DNA of 64,000 bases from Chenopodium formosanum (taxonomy: Eukaryota; Streptophyta; Magnoliopsida; Caryophyllales; Amaranthaceae): assembly GCA_024500155.1 (NCBI GenBank), contig CM044880.1, positions 17,406,379 through 17,470,378 on the forward strand. The letters run 5' to 3'. The position numbers and the translations under genes are program-made. Under the pieces are notes generated by a model. It ran no database searches. It was not told where the DNA came from and was given only the letters and a program-made list of their open reading frames with translations. Each line of letters starts with the position of its first letter. Position 1 is the first letter of the stretch. This document shows positions 57,781-64,000 of the stretch, piece after piece.

Positions 57781-58400
57781 TCTATCTATATTGCTAGTAT
57801 CATGTAAGGGGTGATTAATTATTAGAATCATACTAGGTTGTTTCCAATATTTTAATACCACACATTATTTATTTGCTATGTATACATGTTTTTATTGCAT
57901 GTTCACTGATATTATTTGATCAAAAGCTGCATTTGAATATCACAGCTATAAAGATAATGAAGGACAATTGCTAAGGAACCATAAATCTTGTTAATTAATC
58001 AAGTGATCACAATATTAGCTATCTAATGTGCATTAATATTAACCCAACTTGGCAACTTAGCATAATCTAGCTAGTTTGGAGCAATTGAATACTTGTTGTA
58101 TGTCTTTCGAGTGCAATTGATATATGTAGTATATGAACTTATTAGAGGCCAAAATGAGCGAAATTGTATTCCTAAAATCATGATTCGATATCGAACCTTT
58201 ATTCTCAAATGCTCCATGGTACTTTTTGACTTCATGGAGTTAACAATCTCATGAATTGTGAATGGGGTGCAACCGTTATGAATTTAAAATCGTAGTTACC
58301 TTGTCTCTTTCATTAAACCGTTTTACAAATTCTGTAAATTAAAAGACTTAGCTTGTTAGTGGCTCCCTATATTCTCCCTTATCCCATTCAATCGACTGCC
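57781..58400 (+). mobile_element. Ancient, strongly diverged LTR relic of the TGTAGACACC group
   Basis: The order of short blocks follows the second half of the gag-only LTRs: CTAGTATCATGTAAGGGG, TTTATTGCATGTTC, AAGTGATCACAATATTAGCT, GTGCATTAATATTAACCCAA, TTATTAGAGGCC, TCATGGAGTTAACAATCTCA, GGGGTGCAACCGTTATGAAT, and CTTGTTAGTGGCTCCC. Identity is low and neither terminus is preserved. Confidence 0.5.
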
Positions 58401-59161
58401 AAGCACATTTACACGTGTTAAGGTAGGCCTACTCCTACGACGTACGCTTACCTGATCAAGCTACACATACGATAAATATTATAGAGATGAGTTGAAAAAT
58501 GTATTAGGCTGCATGTTAATGCAAAATGGATGGAAAGGTTATCTAATTTTTCAAGACAACTGAAGTCGTACGAAGCAAATTACCTTACATGCGCATTATC
58601 TAACACTAACAACAATTGTCTATGTATTGAAGATTTTGGATGCATTATTTTTATGATGTGAAATGTAGAATGTTAACGGACCATAAGAGTTTGAAGTAAT
58701 TTTCACGCAAAAAAGACTTGAATATGTGCCAAAGAATATGGTTGGAATTGATTAAGGATAATGACCTTGTTATTCAATAACATGAAGGGAAAGTAAATGT
58801 TCGTTATTGCGGAAACTCGTAAAACAAGTCATGGAGTTAATGCATTTGTTGTATATATACATGTGAATTATAGAAATTGTTTAGATAACTACCAATTTAT
58901 TTGTAAAAGGTACATACCTTAAGTAATTGGATGGGGTATAATTCTCAAGTTCTAATGAAGACAGGTATCATGTTGCAATTAATGGAGCATTAATGATGTT
59001 AATTGATGCACTAATACAGGTTATTGATTTTAATAATGATGGGATTGACAATTGAAAATTCATACTAAAAAAAATCGTGACAATATAAGAAAGACATTGA
59101 AAACTTCTCTCTCTCGAACTCTCTTGAATGGAATAGGGAGGGGTGATTTCATTAAATAATA
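58401..59161. other. Unassigned AT-rich sequence
   Basis: I see no coding region, repeat or element terminus that I can support in this stretch. It may be decayed interior of the element whose LTR relic precedes it. Confidence 0.3.
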
Positions 59162-59237
59162 CTCTCCCCGTTCATTTCTACTTCTAACATTTATTCCTTA
59201 GATAATAGAGAGAAGTGTAATTTAGGAATGGAGGGAG
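59162..59237. mobile_element. Very short Stowaway MITE
   Basis: Starts CTCTCCCCGTTCATTTCTAC and ends with CCTAAATT-like inverted sequence to GGAATGGAGGGAG, with TA at 59160-59161 and 59238-59239. Only 76 bp. Confidence 0.65.
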
Positions 59238-59513
59238 TAATAGTCATTCAACAATTACAATCATCCCTTAAGAGATCTAAATTCTCAATACAAGAATTAA
59301 ACACATCTAAACTAATGGCTTCGCTTCTAAACTGTTCCTGGATAATTTTAGATGTCTTGGCATCGTTCTTGACGGAGCTCCATTGTTGTATAGTCGCAAA
59401 AGTGATAACACTTGATTAGTCATCAAGATCTGCAAATGTGTAAGACGGATCTTCTAAATTTGCACCCCTATACCAATAGACCCGCAAATCCACAAATTTG
59501 TATCCTTGCACAC

Positions 59514-59690
59514 TTTTTTTTTTTTTTTTTTTGGACAAAAAACACTGCTTAGCACATTTTATTAAAATCACACAAGTTTAGCATCATTACATAAAACCCC
59601 CTGAATCTCAGGAGGACACTCCTCAAGCCAAACTCAATACTCACTATAACTAAAGCTTAATTTTGCTAAACCGACCTACGACGAAGAAGG

Positions 59691-59721
<31 letters not shown>

Positions 59722-59785
59722 ATTCGGGCAGCCACAAAGCACGTTGCAGAATATCCCTTACCACACCACCAAAAGCACAAGGAGA
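59514..59785 (-). mobile_element. 5'-truncated LINE insertion with 15-bp target duplication
   Basis: TGTATCCTTGCACAC at 59499-59513 recurs as TGTATCCCTGCACAC at 59786-59800, one mismatch. The insert starts with a T run (59514-59531) that is the poly(A) tail of a minus-strand LINE, then GGACAAAAAACACTGC, TTTTATTAAAATCACACAAG and CTGAATCTCAGGAGGACACT, a usual 3' end of plant L1-type LINEs. A second homopolymer A run (59692-59720) is internal. Confidence 0.8.
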
Positions 59786-59927
59786 TGTATCCCTGCACAC
59801 ACTAAAACACAAACAAACAAACAAACAATATTAAATCGTACATAGAGGGATTGACTAAACCCTGCATGGAGGGAATGACTATAATCGCCATATTGATGGT
59901 GATCTTTATTGGCTTAAAATATTAAAT

Positions 59928-59930
<3 letters not shown>

Positions 59931-60018
<88 letters not shown>
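59931..60018. repeat. (AT)n microsatellite, about 88 bp
   Basis: Uninterrupted AT dinucleotides, forming the left target of the MITE that follows. Confidence 0.95.
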
Positions 60019-60022
<4 letters not shown>

Positions 60023-60372
60023 ATTTGCCAATTACTACCGCAAGTTAATACTAGTTTGTAAATTACTACCACAAATTAAAAAAGTTGTGAATTACTACCG
60101 CAAAAAATTTTAAAATGTTGCGATTACTACCAAACCCCTATTAAACCCAACTATGACGTCATTATATCACTTTAACCCATGGTTAAACCCTTAACCATGA
60201 CGTCATTATATCCCTAAACCATTTTTTTTTTGGGAGGTGGGCTGGTTAAAGACCTTAACCATGGTCAAACACGGGTTAAAGGGATATAATGACGTCATAG
60301 TTGGGTTTAATGGGGGTTTGGTAGTAATTTACAAAGTGGTATTAACTTGCGGTAGTAATTGACAAATTATCC
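60019..60372. mobile_element. MITE with about 40-bp inverted ends, inserted in an AT run
   Basis: GAAAATTTGCCAATTACTAC and CGCAAGTTAATAC on the left are answered by GTATTAACTTGCGGTAGTAA and TTGACAAATTATCC on the right. ATATATAT lies on each side. Inside, TGACGTCATTATAT occurs three times and CCTTAACCATGG-type palindromes pair the two halves (about 60140-60320). No coding capacity; Mutator-like by layout but not proven. Confidence 0.75.
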
Positions 60373-61262
60373 ATATATATATATGTGTGTCTCAAAAGTG
60401 ATCGATTTTTACAAATAAGGTACTTTATCACATTTGGATTACGAAAAGTGTATGTTATTCGACCGGATTTCAATCATTGATTTTTTACGGCAAAAAAAAA
60501 ACCTTTAAAATCTTTTATTTTAGAAATTTCTTTTCCCACTTTTCTAGAATTATTATGGTTGTTACATTGTAATTCGTAATTTGTTTATCCAAAACTATTA
60601 TAAACTTTTTGGAACAATAATTATATCTCATTATTTAACAAACATATATAATCATCAAGTGATTAATTAATGAGTAGCAAATCATACTACAACATTTTTT
60701 ACAAAATGTAACGGGTGACAGAAGGCTAAAGCAACGCTACTATTTATAACCATCACAATAGCTAAGCTAATGTGACGGGTGTACAAAAGCGTCGCATTAG
60801 ACCACTTAAGCATTGCATTAGACCTCCTAATGCAACGCGACCGGATGTGATGACTCTAGGCTCTTGCATTAGAGCTAATGTGCGCAGGGCCGTAGCAAGG
60901 GCAGGGTTGTTGGGACAACCGCTCTTGGCCCCAACTTGAGTAGCCTAAATTCACTTAAATTAGCAGAAGGCCCAGAAAAAAAAACCAAAACATAGCAATC
61001 GCAAAGTTAGAGAATATGAAAAGAATATTAAAACCCCAATTTTGGTTCTTTCTCCCTGATTTTTCGCCTAAACACTTCACTTTCCAAAGTGAATAATTTG
61101 ATTCACCCCTTAAACGAACAATCATTAAATTATAATCCCCTTCTCATGGTAGTTTAATTTTTCAAAAATGTATCTTTTCCAATTTCTAGTCATATGATTC
61201 AATTGAAGTTGAAAATTTTCAACAACGATCATTTCACTGTATAATTTTAACGGGCATTAATT
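60373..61262. other. Unassigned region with a possible CACTA-like piece
   Basis: No gene. At about 60687-60890 repeated GCATTAGAC, AATGCAACGC and AATGTGACGGGTG motifs follow TACTACAACATTTTTTAC, a layout like CACTA sub-terminal repeats, but the terminus is imperfect and no partner end is seen. Confidence 0.3.
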
Positions 61263-61265
61263 TAA

Positions 61266-62211
61266 GGGGCCGTTTGGTTGGGGTTAATAATCAAAGGGAA
61301 TCGGAATGAACTAATATCATTCCCTTTGTTGTTGTTTGTTTGTCACTTTTTTTATTCCCTTTACCCATTTTTATTTTTGAGTTCACCCATTTTTAGTCTA
61401 CATTGATTCCCCACCCCCCTAGACTTTCCCATTCCCTTTCCCTAGCCACCATACCCACCACCGTTCTACTTGCCGGAACTTGCCCAACCACCTCGTCGTG
61501 GACCCAGTCACCTCGCCGGAACTCGCAGCACTCCCCCCATCTCGCCGGAGCCCGCGCACCGCCCCCACCTCTCCCCTCGAAAATACCTCCGATCCTCTCC
61601 CCAGAAAATGGGCAAATCCGCCATTGACGCAACAGGGGAGCTCCTGATCAAAATCCCAGCAACCATAGTCCACCTAATCGACAACCAACAAAGCATCGAG
61701 CTAGTATACGGCGATCTCGAAATCATCCTCCTCTGTCAAAACGACGCTGATGTTGCCGTTTTAGCAAGAATCGGAGATCAACTGCAATGGCCTTTAACAA
61801 AAGACGAAGCCACCCTCAAACTAGACGAATCTCACTACTTCTTCACACTCTCCTCCAACGACGATGTTTTGAATCGGAGATCAAAAGGACTGGAAACTCT
61901 GCTGAAAAAACTCTGATGGTGTTTTCTAGGGTTTTTGCGTGGGTGGTGGAATTTTTTCCGGGGAGGGTAGGGGCTGTGAGGGGTGGGGGAGGTGCGCCGA
62001 GGGCCGAAGATTCTCGTCGACGTTGTGGCTGGGCGGTGGGGTGGCTCGTGGTGGCTGGAATAGTGAAGAAAGGGGATGTGTGGTGGTGGTGGTGATTCCT
62101 TTTGTATTTTGAAAACCAAACAACATACTACTTGGAAAGGGTTTCATTCCATTCTCCTACATTCCCTTTGTTCATTCCATTCCGATTCCCCTGCGCGAAA
62201 CAAACGGCCCC
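61266..62211. mobile_element. Harbinger-like element carrying a host gene fragment
   Basis: GGGGCCGTTTGGTTGGGG at the left and ACAAACGGCCCC at the right form the terminal repeat; TAA flanks both sides (61263-61265 and 62212-62214). A GGGGCCGTTTGG-type end with a 3-bp TWA duplication is typical of PIF/Harbinger. Sub-terminal ATTCCCTTTG / GGAATGGAATG motifs recur in both ends. It holds the ERD7-like fragment and no transposase. Confidence 0.8.
61608..61916 (+). pseudogene. ERD7-like / senescence-dehydration-associated protein, N-terminal fragment
   Basis: The 102-residue frame MGKSAIDATGELLIKIPATI matches the N-terminal part of plant ERD7/senescence-associated proteins, with IVHLIDNQQSIELVYGDLEI, VAVLARIGDQLQWPLTKDEA and LDESHYFFTL in order. 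In the family the chain continues for some 300 more residues including the C-terminal senescence domain, which is missing. The end, SKGLETLLKKL, resembles a later piece (ASKGQE...), so an internal part has been dropped. The frame is open from 61470, upstream of the family start, and the GC content is much higher than around. This is a transposon-borne fragment, not a working gene, unless transcribed from the element. Confidence 0.75.
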
Positions 62212-62522
62212 TAAATGTATATAATTCTCTTTGCATGTCCTCCATCACTCATCAAATTCTCTTATTTCCATTAATTTTTCATTAATCTATATAAATGATT
62301 TCAAAATTGGAGAATAAAGTCACATTGATTGGTTGGCTTGAACCACTACCAAAGAGGCGATGATCCTGATTTGTAAGTTCATTTTTAATTCATAAGAGTA
62401 TCTAATTATGTAATTTTATAATATTTGTTTAATTTTCCTGTTAAATACCAAATTATCGATCCTTGGTGGCTGCGAGGTGAGGGTTTTGTGGGGTGGTGAT
62501 TTTGCGGTTAGGAACTTATCAA

Positions 62523-62962
62523 TAACTAACTAAAAGACACACCAGTAATGACACGTGTCATCTTTTGGTGTGTCCTAATTTATTTATTTTTTTGAAAAAA
62601 ATTTAATTATAGTATAAAGTCTTATACAAAAATAATTTCTTATATATAAATTAACAAAGATAATTACTTTAAATAAAAAAGATTTGATATATCTTTCCAC
62701 ACAAATATTTATGACTATTATTAATTAAAATAGATAACATAATTTGCGACATATTTTAATGTACTTTAAGGAAGTATTTTTTTTTCTCCCTAATAAAATT
62801 ATTTGTTTATTTATTGATTAAAATTCACATCAAAGTAGTGTGTATATTTATTGATTTTTTTAGACTTTTAAATTTTTTTGTAAAATAACCAATTATATTT
62901 AAAAGTTGATAGGGAGTATTATTTTTTAAAAATTACCGTGCGTGGCACGGGACCTAAACTAG
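62523..62962 (+). mobile_element. Small Helitron, about 440 bp
   Basis: TAACTAACTAAAAGACACAC, then AATGACACGTGTCATCTTTT, opens it. ACCGTGCGTGGCACGGGACC followed by TAAACTAG closes it with CTAG at 62959-62962 and then T. The 3' palindrome is the best preserved in the window. Confidence 0.7.
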
Positions 62963-63445
62963 TATACGAAAATTGATGCTTTTAAAAGATTATTAATCTT
63001 CTTAAATATGTAATCGGAAAAATTAAATAAAATTGCATATCCAACTATTTATGATAAAATTATTTATTTTGTTAATTAGGGCCCATTTTATATCTTTGCC
63101 CCAGGTCACCAAAATTTCATAAACGGGGCTGAATGTGCGCCGCATAGCTTTGAAATGCAATAGTGCGATCAATCGAAATAACATAAACATGATTCTAAAA
63201 ATAAAAACTACAAAAAAATAAAATAAAATAAAAGAGTACACTACTGCTTTTTATATACAGAGTATATCTCTACAATACACATTATTCCTACATTATTGGT
63301 GTTATTATACTATGGCAAAATATCATGTACATTTATCAAAGCGAATTATATACGTAGTACACTGTTAATTTTTTCCAATGAAAAAAGAAATTTGAAATTT
63401 ATTTAAAATTTAAAAATACAATAGTCACATAAGGAAAAATCAACA

Positions 63446-63481
<36 letters not shown>

Positions 63482-63510
63482 GATTTTAAATTCAAGTGTC
63501 ATGTAATAGA

Positions 63511-63542
<32 letters not shown>

Positions 63543-63760
63543 TAACCAATACAATATTAACACGATCTTGTGCGACTAACCACGGTGCGTGGTCACTTGT
63601 AAAAAAAAATATAAAAAAAAAAACACATATAGTAACTCATATATATAACACTGATGAAGTAACTCTTATTATAGAGATAGAGTAATCCTATTAGAGATTG
63701 ATCAGAAAAAAGCGGATTAGTTGTTGGTAATTCTTGGCAAGAGTCAGTCCAAGTTGATCT
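62963..63760. other. AT-rich region without genes; poly(A) and AAT runs
   Basis: Holds a poly(A) run at about 63450-63477 and an AATA/AAT microsatellite at 63512-63545. The minus-strand open frame at 63023-63241 shows no recognisable features. Confidence 0.5.
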
Positions 63761-63997
63761 ATGTTAAGGAAGTCAAACCAAGGACCTATGAAGTTGGGGG
63801 TTTCTTCAACCATCTTCAGCTATTGTTTTTGCGCAAAATTCATTGCGCCTACTATCGCCAGAAGGCGTAATCGTTTTCTAGTTGAGGGATCCGAATTGGA
63901 CCTAGATGGAAATAACATAAAATCTCTTTTTCAAACCCAAGCATTAAGGGCGATCAGGAATCGAGCGGTTATGAGCAGATTCGTGGAATTATTGTAG
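63761..63997 (+). CDS. Unrecognised 78-residue open frame near the window edge
   Basis: Starts MLRKSNQGPMKLGVSS and closes at TAG 63995-63997. It has higher GC content and more even codon use than its surroundings, and includes RRRNRFLVEGSELDLDG and RNRAVMSRFVELL. I do not recognise a family. It could be an exon of a gene that continues to the right, a piece of organellar DNA, or chance. Reported because base composition changes here. Confidence 0.25.
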   Translation: MLRKSNQGPMKLGVSSTIFSYCFCAKFIAPTIARRRNRFLVEGSELDLDGNNIKSLFQTQALRAIRNRAVMSRFVELL

Positions 63998-64000
63998 AAG

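Overview
This window looks like a gene-poor, AT-rich stretch of plant nuclear DNA, most likely from a eudicot; I cannot name the species. The evidence is the set of transposon families (Ty1/copia and Ty3/gypsy LTR elements with plant-type primer sites, Helitrons ending in CTAG, Stowaway, Mutator-like, Harbinger-like and CACTA-like DNA elements, L1-type LINE pieces) and one intact host-type gene, an NDR1/HIN1-like (LEA-2 domain) membrane protein at 28864-29427.

Layout. 1-10221 is a patchwork of element ends: part of a 2 kb LTR (1-1637), a CACTA end, a copia 3' end, then a head-to-tail run of small Helitrons, two of which carry a GGTTACTCGGTCA-type minisatellite, with three Stowaway-like MITEs between or inside them; the last Helitron (8278-10221) carries a broken LINE end. 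10470-27905 is a three-level nest: an Ale/Retrofit-like copia element (185-bp LTRs, ATAAC duplication) interrupted by a solo LTR on the minus strand (11456-23883, AGCAC duplication), itself interrupted by a 10.4 kb gag-only LTR element (12085-22468). 27906-29803 holds the host gene and its flanks. 29813-39026 holds a Mutator-like element with a 9-bp duplication, more Helitrons, a Helitron containing both a second-family solo LTR (ACGGG duplication) and a Pack-MULE-like element, and a minisatellite MITE. 39044-46283 is a 3'-truncated second copia element with a nearly full-length but damaged polyprotein. 46284-57419 is a minus-strand Athila-like gypsy remnant whose left LTR was entered by a second gag-only element (47316-54053); a deletion has since fused the two. 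57420-64000 holds an old LTR relic, small MITEs, a truncated LINE with a target duplication, a Harbinger-like element carrying a fragment of an ERD7/senescence-dehydration-associated gene, one more Helitron, and an unrecognised open frame at the right edge.

The two gag-only elements are the most interesting objects. They have about 2.0-2.2 kb LTRs, a TGGCGAC-type primer site, a 372-codon gag with a CHHC-like knuckle, no recognisable pol, conserved non-coding sequence after gag, and (in copy A) a long tandem array before the 3' LTR. A roughly 410-bp block of their leader, rich in GGCGCC palindromes, differs at only one base between the copies although its flanks differ by several percent. Most premature stops in the dead coding regions here are TAG where glutamine is expected, the pattern left by decay of methylated CAG.
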